From Zeus faber (lineage: Eukaryota > Chordata > Actinopteri > Zeiformes > Zeidae): DNA of 64,000 nucleotides. Below, in pieces: positions 10,437-45,639 of the stretch (positions are counted from its first letter, which is position 1; each line of letters begins with the position of its first letter). The stretch lies in contig OY482846.1 in the NCBI GenBank assembly GCA_960531495.1, positions 13,916,986-13,980,985 on the forward strand, read 5' to 3'. Both the position numbers and the translations under genes were made by a program. Under the pieces are notes generated by a model that worked only from the letters and a program-made list of their open reading frames with translations, did no database searches and was not told where the DNA came from.

Positions 10437-10755
10437 CAGGGGGGTTACTTAGCCAAAATGACCGGCCCGCTGCACATTATCCCGCCTCTTACGCAGCTGG
10501 TTACTAGATAAAGTAATTCAATGAGATGGAATATTGAATTTAACTGACCATTTAAAATTTGTATGCCTATGGAAAGGAGAAAAACATGTAGGCAGGGCGA
10601 TACCAGGGACGTGAATCCAGGCGGAGAAGTGGTTGTCCGTGGCAACGGTCATTATTGACAGACGGTGGTCATTATTCAGAAATAACTGACCACTGGTTGC
10701 CGCGATTGACCAATGAAAATGGAGTATTACACAGAGCCATGTTATAAACATGTCA
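10437..10755. repeat. MITE-like repeat related to the copy at 785
   Basis: Has ggttactt...aaatgaccggcccgctg...attatcccgcc at the left. At the right, in inverted orientation, it has tattcagaaataactgaccactgg and gattgaccaatgaaaatgg...acagagcc, matching the left part of the 785-1045 repeat. The arrangement suggests terminal inverted repeats. Confidence 0.5.
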
Positions 10756-10799
10756 CCCATATAAACATGTGGTTGCGAGTAGTTTATGATTAGAAAATT

Positions 10800-13000
10800 T
10801 TAGATATTAAGAGCAAAATGATGAGAAGGGAGTATAAACCATGTCTATTTGAAACAACTATTTATTTGTTTATGTTAAACAGGAATAATAGTGATAATTT
10901 GGGTAGTTTTGAGTTATGCACTTCTATCAAAATAAAAACAAAAAACCTGTGCAGAACTCTACCTCGGACGCTAATCCTGCAAAGACATGAAACTACTGGA
11001 TTTTTAACCACAAGATTAACACTTGTTCTCTCCAACAGAAACAGACATTCATGACAGACACCTGTGCAAAAAGTAAACTTGGTTAAAACACAAGACATAG
11101 TATAATTTGTAAACGCATTATATTGTAAAATGTTTTTAGAATAATGCTACAATCTGACAAACAAACAGCAAACATCAGATGCATTTTTGGCAATGTGAGG
11201 TCCACCTGAATAAAAGCACTGAATTATTAAAAAACAAAGTCTCATTCAGGAAGCGATCGGTCCCTCAGTGCCTAATTGCAAAAGCCAAACAACCTCAAAA
11301 TCATTCTTGCATAACAGTTCCCGCCATCCCCCTCTTTCACATATATCCAAAATAGATTCATATGGGACATCAGTAAAGTAAAAAAAAAAATCGAGTCTTT
11401 CTCAAAAAATAAAAAAAAGGCATTGGTATTTAAAAGAGAATAGTCATATCTATGGCATTGAGAATGATGGAAAAACAGAAATGTTGACATGTAACAAATT
11501 CCGGTTCTTTCCTTTGGACGACTGTTAGATAGATCCGTTGAGAAGCGTTCTTCAAAATAAACCCCTCCCGTCGGTCGTCTACCCGGGCGCTCGGGACTCC
11601 GCCGGACGGACAGATAAATCAAGGTTTGGGACGGTGTACATTCAAGGTCAAGCTCAGACACTGCAGGGGATCTCGTCCTTTCCAGCCGAGGATACGTCTC
11701 ACGTAGAGTGCGATTTCTTTGTACTGACACGGACCTTTGACTTGCTACCGTACATGCCGTGTTATTTTCTGTGCGTCTATAAGACTCTGTGATGAGACCA
11801 TGGCGATGGAATTTTAATTTTTTCATTCCAAATTTTCAATCCCCATTCAAGACACTAGGTTGATTCATTATGCGTCGACAAGATTGGTATGTGTGTGGAG
11901 TTACCGAGACATGGCGTGACACATGCTTTTCGGTATCTCTCCCGTTTCTCGCTGAAAGAAAAAGGGATTATTACTTTGATTTCAGAATGTGGTGCGGGTA
12001 GTGTGGCCGCATTTGTTTATACGACATGGGTACCATTTTTGGACCTTGGTGAGATGGCTACAGAAGACCCGACACACAGTAAGCGACAGAAAGACATTTT
12101 CCTCAAATGTTGATCATTGGACTTTGTGGTGTAAGACTTTGTCGAAGAAAAAAAAAAAACCCCAGCTAATTCCAAAAATGTTGAATCAGAATGTCTGTCC
12201 ATGACATTAACCCTTTTCTTTACCTTCTCTTCATTCCTTTCTGTTTCCCAAATCTGATCATCACGTGTGTACTCAGACTCCTCGAAAGAGACTTGGAACA
12301 GCTGAGGTCATGCTCAGTCCACCAACGCAATGGCGCAAGTGTTTCTTTTTTTTTTCCTGTCTTTATTATTAAGTTCAAGTTCAAGTTCAAGTTCAAGAGA
12401 TTATTTGTCACATTAAGGCACAAAGGGACTTTTTTCCCCCAAGGTCGAAAAGTTGGATGTCTTGAAAGATCCGGCAGTGGAACATTCGTTAGACTGTCTA
12501 GCTATCTATTTGTCTATCTGTGAATACAATCCGGAAAAGAGGTTTCTCTTCCTTCTCATGTTTCAAAACAAAGGAAACGTGAGTGTTCTTGGGTAAAAAG
12601 GTGTTCATCGCTGATGATACAGTGCTTTTTATCGGCGAGGAGCCTCATTCATCTGATGCAGATTTTAGAGATTCTTGTGATATTTGGACAGAGAGGTACA
12701 GTATGGTATGGCGAGGGATTTACGTGTCTCCCAGTGGCAAAGTTCAACGGCTGCACGGGGGTGTTTGTCAGAGTTCTGTATACTGTATGCATACAGATCA
12801 TGTAGAGAAGAAGCCCAACACATCCTTGAAACTTGAAACTCAGAAACACAAGGAAAACCTTTTGTCTTGATTGAACACACTCTTCTGTCCCCATGAGGAA
12901 TGTGGTCGTCTCTGAGCTCGGCGAGCACAGGAACTACAAACGTAGAAGGAAGCCTGAAGGAAACGCAACTGGGGCTGCAGGATCATCAGAATGTGAATGT
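10800..13000. other. 3' flank of kcnk2: candidate long 3' UTR or intergenic DNA
   Basis: No coding exon is recognisable. A 184-codon open frame on the - strand (11272-11826) has no known domain. A (TTCAAG)n-like retroposon head is at 12371-12420, and its complement supplies an AATAAA on the - strand near 12361-12368. How far the kcnk2 3' UTR extends cannot be told from sequence alone. Confidence 0.35.
12371..12420. repeat. (AAGTTC)n with 'agattatttgtcacatt' retroposon end
   Basis: Four tandem copies of aagttc followed by a common fish retroposon terminal sequence. A similar motif (attcaagattcaagaggtttatt) lies at 20927-20945. Confidence 0.55.
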
Positions 13001-13009
13001 ATATGTGAA

Positions 13010-13022
13010 TGTGTGTGTGCAT

Positions 13023-13094
<72 letters not shown>

Positions 13095-13158
13095 ACACAC
13101 GCGTGTGCTTGCGTGCGTTGGTGCATGCGTGTGTGTGTGTGTGTGTGTGTGTGCATAT
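13010..13158. repeat. (GT)n microsatellite, compound
   Basis: A long (GT)n at about 13025-13092, then an imperfect GT/GC segment and a second (GT)n at 13130-13153. It lies in the probable 3' UTR of kcnk2, where the sense strand is (CA)n. Confidence 0.9.
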
Positions 13159-13334
13159 GTGTACCTGTGTGCATGCTCATGCGTGTGTGCACATGGGACG
13201 TGTGCGTGAATGTACTTAGCTTCACAATTGATCTGTTGGAGTCTCTTCAGGTTCTCAATCAATGATTGTGGCATTCAATCCACCTAATGAATGTGCAGAG
13301 CCTCTTGTCACAGAAGCTTAATCAATCAGCACAA

Positions 13335-13337
<3 letters not shown>

Positions 13338-13385
<48 letters not shown>

Positions 13386-13420
13386 TATATATGTGTGTGT
13401 GTGCGTTGTATGTGTGTGTG
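13338..13420. repeat. (GT)n microsatellite
   Basis: About 20 GT units followed by degenerate GT/TA. It lies about 100-180 bases downstream of the kcnk2 stop codon on the transcribed strand. Confidence 0.9.
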
Positions 13421-13516
13421 GGTCTACCATTCAGCAAGCTCTGTCCTTGCTCGTCCATCTTGTGAGCTCTTCTTAACCCTTCCGTCAACCAAATCTCATT
13501 CCGATCAGCCGGCCCT

Positions 13517-37057
<23,541 letters not shown>

Positions 37058-37089
37058 TCTCTACCATATCTTCTCGCTCATGTTCCTCA

Positions 37090-37530
37090 TCGACAAATCT
37101 TCCCGAAGATCCGATGGAAAACACGTGATTTCTGTGCAGATCCCTGTGCGGACGCAGCCGTGTTCCCTCCGCGGAGCCTCTTCATCTTCTCAGTTGAAGC
37201 TGCGGCGTCCTCACAAAGTCCCGCTCCGGCGTCTCCTCCTCCGCGAAGTTCAGAACTGCAACATCACCTCGTCGTCAAGTGTCAGAGGTTTTGCCGAACG
37301 GCGTTGTTCCACCATCAGAGGTGCACTTCCACAGTGGAGGATCCACGCTTCTCCTCCTCCTCCTCCTCCTCCTCCTCCACCTCCTCCCCCTCTTCCTCCT
37401 CCTCCTGCTCCAGGTCTGGTCCAGATCCAGGGGCGGGGATCCGGGCTGCAGGGGATCCGAGCTGCAGGGGTCGGAGGCGGGTCGTGTCGAGCCGCACGCT
37501 GCGCTGCTGCTGGAGCTGCTGGATGATGAT
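37090..37530. promoter_or_regulatory. CpG-rich island, probable kcnk2 promoter / first-exon region
   Basis: Markedly GC-rich with frequent CG dinucleotides, in contrast to AT-rich flanks on both sides, and it coincides with the proposed first exon. No TATA box can be assigned. This is inferred from composition and position only. Confidence 0.55.
37358..37420. repeat. (TCC)n microsatellite, GGA on the kcnk2 strand
   Basis: About 20 nearly perfect CTC/TCC units in the CpG-rich block. Confidence 0.9.
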
Positions 37531-37727
37531 GATGATGAATGTGGTGGTGGTAGTGATGGTGGTGGTGACGCGGTGGAAGCTGAAGATGCTTCCAGTCACA
37601 TGGTTTTTAAACGACACGATTCAAGCCCCTGCACTCCGCGCGGTGTGTAGTGTGTGCTTAACACACTGATCACTAGCGGTAAAACAGACGTCTGAGAATG
37701 CCAGAGAAGGGTGCTGAGACTGGTGCG

Positions 37728-37737
37728 GTGTGTGTGT

Positions 37738-37768
<31 letters not shown>

Positions 37769-37779
37769 GGGGGGGGGGG
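37728..37779. repeat. (GT)n followed by a 28-base G run
   Basis: tgtgtgtg... at 37728-37752, then uninterrupted G at 37752-37779. It lies about 200 bases upstream of the CpG-rich block in the kcnk2 direction. Confidence 0.92.
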
Positions 37780-38296
37780 TAGTAACATACTGTACATTTT
37801 CCTATCCATCCATCCATGCATCTAATAAGAACATAATAAATACTTTATTAATCCAGAGTAAAATGCAATTTAATCTATTAAATTACATTGAATCTATCAA
37901 TCAATCTATCTATCTATCTATTACCTGAATTTCACCTGGTGATTAATCAAGTGTTAATTGATCTCTTGGATCTTAGATCTTCGATTGTTATCTGACTGTC
38001 TTATCTAACTATGAGAATAAGAACATCACGGCGGCCATGCGTACCTCTCAGAGCATGACGTGAAAAGCATTTTTTTTGTCCCGTCACCAGTCACCCTGAT
38101 GACGCTCATCAAAGAGAACGTGCCCGCAGGCTGTCATGATTACAGATGCACTAAAGGGCGGCAGCAGCAGTGAAGGACTAATTCATTAAGACTACTAGTG
38201 CGGCTCCTGTGTATGACCCCTGATGTCACTTACCATTAGCCCTGAATAGAACTTAGAAAAAAAAATGGAGGATGACAGATATTCTCAATAATTTGA

Positions 38297-38372
38297 TTGT
38301 GTGTGCGTGTGTGCGTGTGTGCGTGTGTGCGTGTGTGTGCGTGTGTGTGTGTGTGTGCGCATGTGTGTGTTT
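38297..38372. repeat. (GTGTGC)n/(GT)n microsatellite
   Basis: GT tract regularly interrupted by GC, a hexamer-like periodicity. Confidence 0.9.
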
Positions 38373-38508
38373 CAACAATGTAAGTTGCATTCGCATGAAC
38401 TACCACCTTTAATTCAATTGAAAGATTTGCTGCCATTCATCACCTTTCTCCTCCTGAATACAAAGTGAACCCGGCTCCTGGCCGAGTGGGTCATTAAGCA
38501 CCGAGTAC

Positions 38509-38538
38509 ACACACACACACGCACACGCACGCAGGCAT

Positions 38539-38570
<32 letters not shown>
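38509..38570. repeat. (CA)n microsatellite
   Basis: CA tract with GC interruptions, inverted relative to the GT tract at 38297. Confidence 0.9.
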
Positions 38571-40730
38571 CCTCATGTTGTTTTTTTGGGCTGTGTCAAG
38601 GTTGTGACTGTGATGGTAGCAAGAAAAACATCTTGGTGGATAGGGAATTTCTTCTGATTGTATTGGTTCAGAAGCCATCGGAATGTTGGTCGTCATAGAA
38701 ATGTTTGAGGTAAAAGGGGAAAAAGTCAAACGCAGATTTCACAGAAAAACCTTGCCGCATATTTTACAAAACATTCATCTCATAAAATCGATCAATACCT
38801 GCTTCTTTAATCGCACGTCATAGAACCTCTGCAATTGATTGCTGATGTCCTTCACTGATTCGTTTAGTGAATGGCCGATGTCTTGATCAATACCCCCTGT
38901 AGGTTGTTGTTGTGTAGACTATATGGGGACGCCCTTTAATCATCCTTAACCAGATCATCTCTTACGTCTCAACACTGTCACTAGGGAACACAGACAGGTG
39001 TCGTCAGGGGCAGGGGGACTAAATGCGTAAATCCATGATCTTGGGTTTCCCAGTGCACCTGTTCTATACTTCATTTAAAATGGATTTGGGCGAAGCGCCC
39101 TCATTGATACAAGGGGGCAATGTCTGTCTTGGTTAAATGAGCTTGAGAAGATGTTTTATGTCTGCATTGTCAGCCATGGCCACCCTCTTCTCTTCTCTCC
39201 AACTCTTGACTCGTGAATTAATCGGTCTATGAGAGTATAAGTGGAGCAGATGAGAGGATCAAAGACGGTGGTGGGACCTTCTCCAGTCTCAGTGGCTCAA
39301 ACGTGAACATTCATAATCACCATCTTGGAGATACAGGAAGAGGAAGGAATCGTGAATTCTCAATAATAAAACATATGGAGCGGATCATTCGGTTCTATCC
39401 GCCCAGTAACAGCTGATAAAGAATGGGACGCTTGTTCATCCGTCTCCCTGTTTGTGAACAAAATATCTGATGTTCAAATAGGTCTAGATTTCATAACATT
39501 TTGTGGCTAAGTTCCATGTCTTAGAAGGAAGAAACGATAACAATATGATGGCAATGCAGACCTTTGTCCTGTTTGTTTTCACTTTTTGGAAAAACTTAAG
39601 GACAACCGCCACCATCTTCATTTCAATTCGCCAGGAAACACCGGACGTCACTGGTACATCATCAGATATATCATCATCTATAGCCTTTATTTTTGCTATT
39701 TGTTGAATCAATATCAAATCAATGAATCAATATCAAATCAATGAGCACATTGTCTCTCATTTATTCTATGTTATTAGATTTTTCCATTGATGTTTACAGA
39801 ATAAAACTACTGCTCCTGCATTTTTTTTAAATAGATTTGTTCTTATTGAGGAATTTGATTTGCAAACCAGCCTATTTGATTCTACGTTCTTATTTATTTG
39901 ATTCTACGTTCACACATAATAGATTCTAGTTAAGTTGGAGCTTGTGTTTTCAAGGTACACAAAGCCCATAAGAGTGACACTACTTGAACAGTTAACCGAA
40001 GGAACTTGTTATCTGTGGATATAAGGCTTAAATTTGTGCGAGAATGACCTTAGTGAATTGAGTATTGATTGATTTGTGACCCTTTTGCATCCTTCCCACT
40101 CAAGTTGCATCTAGGTGACATTATCGCAGTTATAATTGCAAATAACATTCTATCACTGTCCTTTACTGTAAGTAAAAGTCAACTCCATCTTCAGAGGGCC
40201 AAAGAGCACTGGCGCTATTTTCGGACAGGTCTTTTCCTTCTCATTAACAGTCTCCTCGGGCAATAAAACCTGCTCCTGCATCACATCTCCCATTTTGCCG
40301 ATTGTGTCTCTCGAACAGGAACTGAACCTGTGGCAGCAAAACGTGCCGTTTGTCACATGTCACATCCTGATTATCCGTGACATTGTTGAATTAATGGCGC
40401 CATTACCATAGTGAGTCCTCTGAGGGTGTTTTCATTCTTGACTTGTTGCAAACCAGGAAGTGTATTTAGGAATTTAGGAAAATAGCAGGGGTGGGGAGGG
40501 GTGAGGCGGGGGTGTGTCTGCTCTGGGACACACCCTCTTTAAAATATTAAGAAGAATTGTGACTTTAACTAACTGCAAATTAGGTAATAGGTAAGTAGAA
40601 AATTGAAATAAAAGTGCTAGGTTAGCAATAAAATAAGTTATTCCTAGTCCTGCCACAGATCAATTCTCAAAAGCAAAAGAAGATTTGGTGGATAGATAAA
40701 CGCAGATCAGTCAGTTTTCTTTTCTTAAGA
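38571..40730. other. Intergenic DNA upstream of kcnk2
   Basis: No exon or known repeat was recognised. An alternative first exon of kcnk2 could lie here but none can be supported from sequence alone. Confidence 0.4.
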
Positions 40731-40900
40731 AATTTTTGGGCATTTTCATGCTTTATTTCACAGTGACAGTGTGAAAAGAAAGGGGACAGAGGATGACATG
40801 CAGCAAATGGCCACGTGCCAGAATTGAACCCGGGCCACTGCGGTAAGAACTGAGCCTTGTATATGGTGCGCACAACCTGGTGAGCTACCGGGGCACCCCA
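40731..40900 (-). repeat. tRNA-derived SINE
   Basis: On the - strand it begins GGGGTGCCCCGGTAGCTCACC (A-box-like) and has gcccGGGTTCAATTCTGG (B box) about 50 bases later. It then carries the common fish SINE body (atttgctgcatgtcatcc...cccctttc) and an AATAAAGCATGAAAATGCCC 3' end. This is a well-known teleost SINE layout. Confidence 0.75.
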
Positions 40901-40909
40901 ACATTCTGT

Positions 40910-41130
40910 TGTTGAAGTTGATGTGTTGGAAGCAGGAAAAATGGACATGCGTAAGGAACCAAACGACTTTGACAAGGGTCAAATTGTGATGGCTCGACGA
41001 CTGGGTCAGAGCATCTCCAAAAGGCAGGTATTGTGGGGTGTTCCCGGTATGCTGTGGTTAGTACCTACCAAAAGTGGTGCAAGGAAGGACAACCGGTGAA
41101 CTGGCGACAGGGGTCCGATCTTCTTGCTAT
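40910..41130 (+). pseudogene. Tc1-like transposase fragment, N-terminal
   Basis: ATG at 40941 opens [27 protein letters not shown], then after a frameshift [23 protein letters not shown], the paired helix-turn-helix start of a Tc1 transposase. The rest of the element is absent, and the fragment abuts the SINE. It probably belongs to the family whose C-terminal end lies at 44818. Confidence 0.75.
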
Positions 41131-41273
41131 CTGTAATGCTGATTAAATTACTTTTGCAAAGAATCATTAATATGAAGGGATACTGAATGCAATGCTTGCT
41201 TCTTTCTGCACTTTGTGGATAGAAACTTCCAGCATGTCATCCTGTTACTTTTCTCACTGTATTTGAGCACACT

Positions 41274-41690
41274 ATGTAACGACTGGTGGAAAGACAGGTG
41301 GGCGGACTCAATAGCACAACCCAGAGACAGGAACTTTGATAAAAGAAAACAGTCTTTACTTGAACAGGATCGGCACACAGGTAGACAGTCAGCGGAGCAG
41401 ACAATACGACAGGAAGTAGAGAGAGCGAGGTCCAGGAAACCGAGCAGGGAATCGAAAAACACCGGGAGACCGAGAAACGAGGGAATACCGCTGGAACGCT
41501 TGACACACGGTACAAAGACAAACTGGCACAGGGAGAGGGGAACACACAGACTAAATACACTAGGGAGAGAAGGTTGACGAGGGCAGGTGAAACTAACAGG
41601 ACAGGGTAAATAATCCCACAGGTGGGAAACACACAAACACAGGAAGGGAAGTCTCGAGGGAGCAGGACGGACAAGGAGACCACAGCTCTC
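41274..41690 (-). mobile_element. LTR-like dispersed repeat
   Basis: Purine-rich on the + strand, with aggaactttgataaaagaaaacag, ggtccaggaaacc, actaaatacac and ggtgggaaacacac phrases typical of fish LTR sequences read in reverse. Compare 49262-49600 and 55490-56030. Ends not defined. Confidence 0.35.
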
Positions 41691-42966
41691 CTTGAAATAT
41701 GTTACGTGGACCATATTAAAGCTCAACAATCGACAATTCCATCTTGCATTACCCACAATTCAAAGTCCAAAAGTGCTCAAGTGGACCAGAATGGGGGTCC
41801 GAGAGCTCTTTCAAGGCTATGGACAGAGAGAAGGCAACGGCAACCTAGTTCCCTTTCTCTTTTCCCGCTTTAAGTTGACTAGGTGCGGTTGTTTTGAAGA
41901 GCGGCAGACGTGGCAACGCTCTTTGACGGCATTATCAGACATTATGTGGCATTGGACGTGTGTATCCTGATTCACTCAAATCTCTAACCTCCTTAAAAGG
42001 AAGGGAATTTCACATTTATGTGAAAGTTTGCTAAGACTGCTGCAGTACTCCCGACCGATGAAGCCATTATAGGCTATTCAGAGTAATGAAAACAATGAAT
42101 TAACTGTTCAGTCCACTGGAAAAGGATTTTTTTGTTTTTTTTTTATTAAGGCTATATCAGAGACCAACAGAAGGAAACGACCACAGAAATCATTTCTTAC
42201 CAATAAAACAAATGTAATCAATTTATAATAAAGCATTTGGAGGAAATCTTTTGAATAAAAAGAGGCTATAATCTGAAAAAAGCATTCAAATCCAATTTCA
42301 CATTTCCACAGCTGTTCTCAAAATGTTTATGGGGGGCAGTTAACACACGTCTGGAGGCGACCGGTTCCACTAAGCGACATCGCTCTCAATCATTTCCCTC
42401 GTTACCTTCCGACTTCTGGCTCCGCTCGCTCACCTCAGCGGGTTTTGGAAAAGAATTATCGCACGGTTTCGGAGCGAACACGGGTCTTTCATCTCCAAAA
42501 TCAATCATCGCGAACAATTGAGTGCAATAAACGCACCATCACACGTACTTTTGTACACACACGCGAAAGTACAGAAATGAACTGCACACACACACACACA
42601 CATTGGCACTCTGACCTCACTCATTGAGATTCCAGCGCGGCGTATGAACTCTCGCCAACACCCGCTGTGCTTTGATGTGTGAATTCCAATTTAGCGGTGA
42701 AAGAAATCACTTTTATATTTGAATGTGTTCCGGTCGCTGCTGTGTGCAAGGCTGCAGAGAATGGCTTGATTGAAAAACCTCAGAAGAGTGGATTTTTGTT
42801 TTTTTTTGCTTTTCTTTGGTGATGGAGACCAAACTGCACTTCAAGAGATCCAAGAAGTGAAATTGAATAGATAGGACATAAATCGAGGAACGCTGTTTCT
42901 TTGATTAACCGAGAATTTGTCACGTTTCATCATCTGACACAGACACAGGCAAGCATGCTAATTGAG

Positions 42967-43000
42967 AGGTTTTTGAGCTCAAGGACGAGCTCAAAAACCT
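42967..43000. repeat. Perfect 14-bp inverted repeat with 6-base loop
   Basis: AGGTTTTTGAGCTC (42967-42980), loop aaggac, GAGCTCAAAAACCT (42987-43000). Confidence 0.95.
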
Positions 43001-43289
43001 GGATTCATCTTTATGTTATTTATTTTTATTGATTTAGACAGTTTCTTAGTGCAATTGCACTTTAACACCACTGGCATAAAACTCAGTCTTCTGTCCGAAA
43101 ATTATTTATTTTACCGGACAAATTTGAACCTTATCAGTCACTTTTCAATAATAGTCTATGTAACAAACCCAAATACAGCTACTCCTCACTTAACGACCTA
43201 CCTGTTTAACCACCGTTCGGACTTACGACCAGCTCTCTGACCAGTCTGTATTGTGGCGGCGTCTCAGCGTCAAGCATCTCATCGCACAT

Positions 43290-43405
43290 CACCCTTTATA
43301 TACTATACACCCTATATATACTACATACACTATATACACTATGTACCCTATATGCTCTATACACTATATACACTTTATATACTATATACACTGTATACAT
43401 CTCAT
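43290..43405. repeat. Minisatellite of 'ctatatacac'-type units
   Basis: About a dozen degenerate copies of a nine- to ten-base (c)tatatacact unit. Confidence 0.7.
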
Positions 43406-43596
43406 CTCATCACTATTCTCAGTCTCAGTGTCGTTCCTGCAGTCTGTCAGTATTCACTACAGTAGCGTTTGCAATGGCCACACCCCCTTACCGTGAAATA
43501 ACACGGGTCCTCGCTTATCGACCAATTCGCTGACCGACCTGGTCCTAGATTGGCATTGACATTTTGTCCGGTAATAAAGTTTATAATCTGTTGTTT

Positions 43597-43614
43597 TTAT
43601 ATATATATATATAT
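43597..43614. repeat. Short (TA)n tract
   Basis: About nine TA units in otherwise unremarkable intergenic sequence (43406-44810), where no gene was recognised. Confidence 0.8.
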
Positions 43615-44815
43615 ACATTTTACCCAAAAAACTGTAATTACAGAGCCAAACATCAAGGAAATGACTTGGTGCTGTAAAGCGTAACGCACTTTTCCCACTG
43701 TTTCGTACCCGAACACAGAAGTTACATAGTGCAAGAACAGGTGTTCTGGGGGGGTGGGAATGAAAGAGGTGCCATTCTCCATATTAAAATTCAGTGTACC
43801 ATCAAAATGATTCTGAAGCTGTTATTTTAAGATAAAATAGTTATATAGTGTTGCTTTAAGATCGACCCCCAGGTTAACCTCCATGCTGATAAGAACAACT
43901 GAAAACCCCCCAAAATAGTGAGACAAGATAGAGAGGGCTACATATTAGCAACACAAGCTGGATTTGGTCCATTTTTTCTATCCCTATGTTCTCCACTTGA
44001 CGCCTGGGGTTCTTGGTGCCACCTATAGCAGTGATTCTTAAAGAGGGGTCTTTGGATCCCCTGGGGCACTTAGCTAGTCTTGGAAATGTTTTTGGAAAAG
44101 AAGTACTCTTTTTTTTTCTTGTGTCCTACATCTTTTATTTTTTAGAAATAATTAAAAAAATGTATAGGCCTGTCTCTTTAGTTCAGTACATTTCCCTTGA
44201 TTTGTGTTTCCATATAACCTGTGTCGAAGTGTGAGAAATAAGCCTAATATCTAATTATTTTTTGGAACATACGCTAGGGGTCCTCAGTTTATTTTGTCTC
44301 ATATAAGTAATCCTTGAAAAAATGTTTGAGAACCCTGCCCTGACCTACAGTATACATCACTTTAATGAGTATCAATGTGAGGACTAACAAGCTGAGCACA
44401 CAGAAAAACATGAACGAGAAAAACAACAACGGAAAAAAATTCTTCAAAAGCTGGAACAGAAAGTAACAACGTCCTGCTCAGGGTTATCATTATGTAACAT
44501 GCTCCCACATCCCATTGGGTTTGAAGTTAGTCGCTTCCCTGGGGAACCATTCAACTCAGCGTGGACGACTCCAAAAGGACAAACAGCTTGTTATGTGTTG
44601 GATAAAAAGTCTGGCAACTACTTCAACAAACAGTATACAGGAAAAGGTTATTGTTCACAAGGAGTGGGATATTATTTAAGCTGCATATAAAACAAAGCGT
44701 GTTTTTAAATTGCAAAATTTAAATTTTAAATTTTAAACATTTTTGAACATATAAAATTCCCCATCATATGTAAATTGTTTATTTATAAATTAATTATTAA
44801 ATAAAACATATAATA

Positions 44816-45035
44816 CACTGATCAGCCACAACATTAAAACCATTACAAATTACCACTTATATTGTGTAGCTCCCCCTTGTGCCGCCACACCAGCTCTGAT
44901 CTGTCGAGGCATGGACTCCACAAGACCCCTGAAGGTGTCCTGTGGTATAAGGCACTAAGACATTAGAAGCAGATCCTTTTAGTCCTGTAAGTTGGATGGA
45001 TCGGGCTTGTTGTTCCAGCCCATAGAACATATCAG
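44816..45035 (-). pseudogene. Tc1-like transposase fragment, C-terminal, with terminal repeat
   Basis: Starts at the + strand end 'acactgatcagccacaacat' (terminal inverted repeat). Reading leftwards on the - strand, it encodes LQDLKDLLLMS, CLIPQDTFRGLVESMPRQIRA and GGATQYKW, the conserved C-terminus of a Tc1 transposase, with a stop and a frameshift. Only the last fifth of an element remains. Confidence 0.75.
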
Positions 45036-45639
45036 ATCAGACCCTATCCCCGGCTGTACTGGTCTCGGTGGATCTGAGCAGCAACGCAACTATACAGTAT
45101 AAACTCTAAACTCTTCAGCAATGAATGACTCCAGGAAGCAGGGTGCAGATTAGGAGGTTGATTCACTGCCAATATGGTGAAACTGAAATATACAATATAA
45201 GACGAGACGAGACTTGAGTGCACAAAATGGGAGCCATATTGTATTTCCATGGTCACTATTATGTGATTACTGTGTTTCTTAACAGCATAATGCTTCAATT
45301 CAGATAAGTATGCAAGTAGGTTCAACGTAGCATAGAATTAGCAAAGTGATACGTAGGGCTAACACAAGCAAACACTGTATAACATGTGCTGCACAAACTT
45401 CTGATAAAACAATATATTTATTATCGAAACTTCTGAAATAATGTTGTAAATATACAGATATAGACCTCGTGAACTGAAATACTTACAGTACAGACATTGT
45501 GTGTATCACGCTATAACAACAAGAATGGCGGTGGATAACCTTCTGTTGGCACACACCATATACAGCATAGGAAGAATTAACTTCCTGATAACCATTCCTG
45601 TCTACAGAGGGAGAAATTCAAAATAAAAGTAACAACGTA

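Noticed and set aside
11272..11826. 184-codon open frame on the - strand
   Set aside because: No recognisable domain, a low-complexity C-terminal part (FFLFFEKDSIFFF), no exon signals or conserved motif. It may just be open by chance in the 3' flank of kcnk2.
12900..13420. CRISPR-like array or tandem gene
   Set aside because: Simple GT dinucleotide repeats; no spaced direct repeats anywhere in the window fit a CRISPR array, and the DNA is eukaryotic.
42967..43000. microRNA precursor
   Set aside because: The stem is only 14 bp with a tiny loop, too short for a canonical pre-miRNA; kept only as an inverted repeat.
44499..44690. 63-codon frame in an unannotated stretch
   Set aside because: No domain or supporting exon structure.
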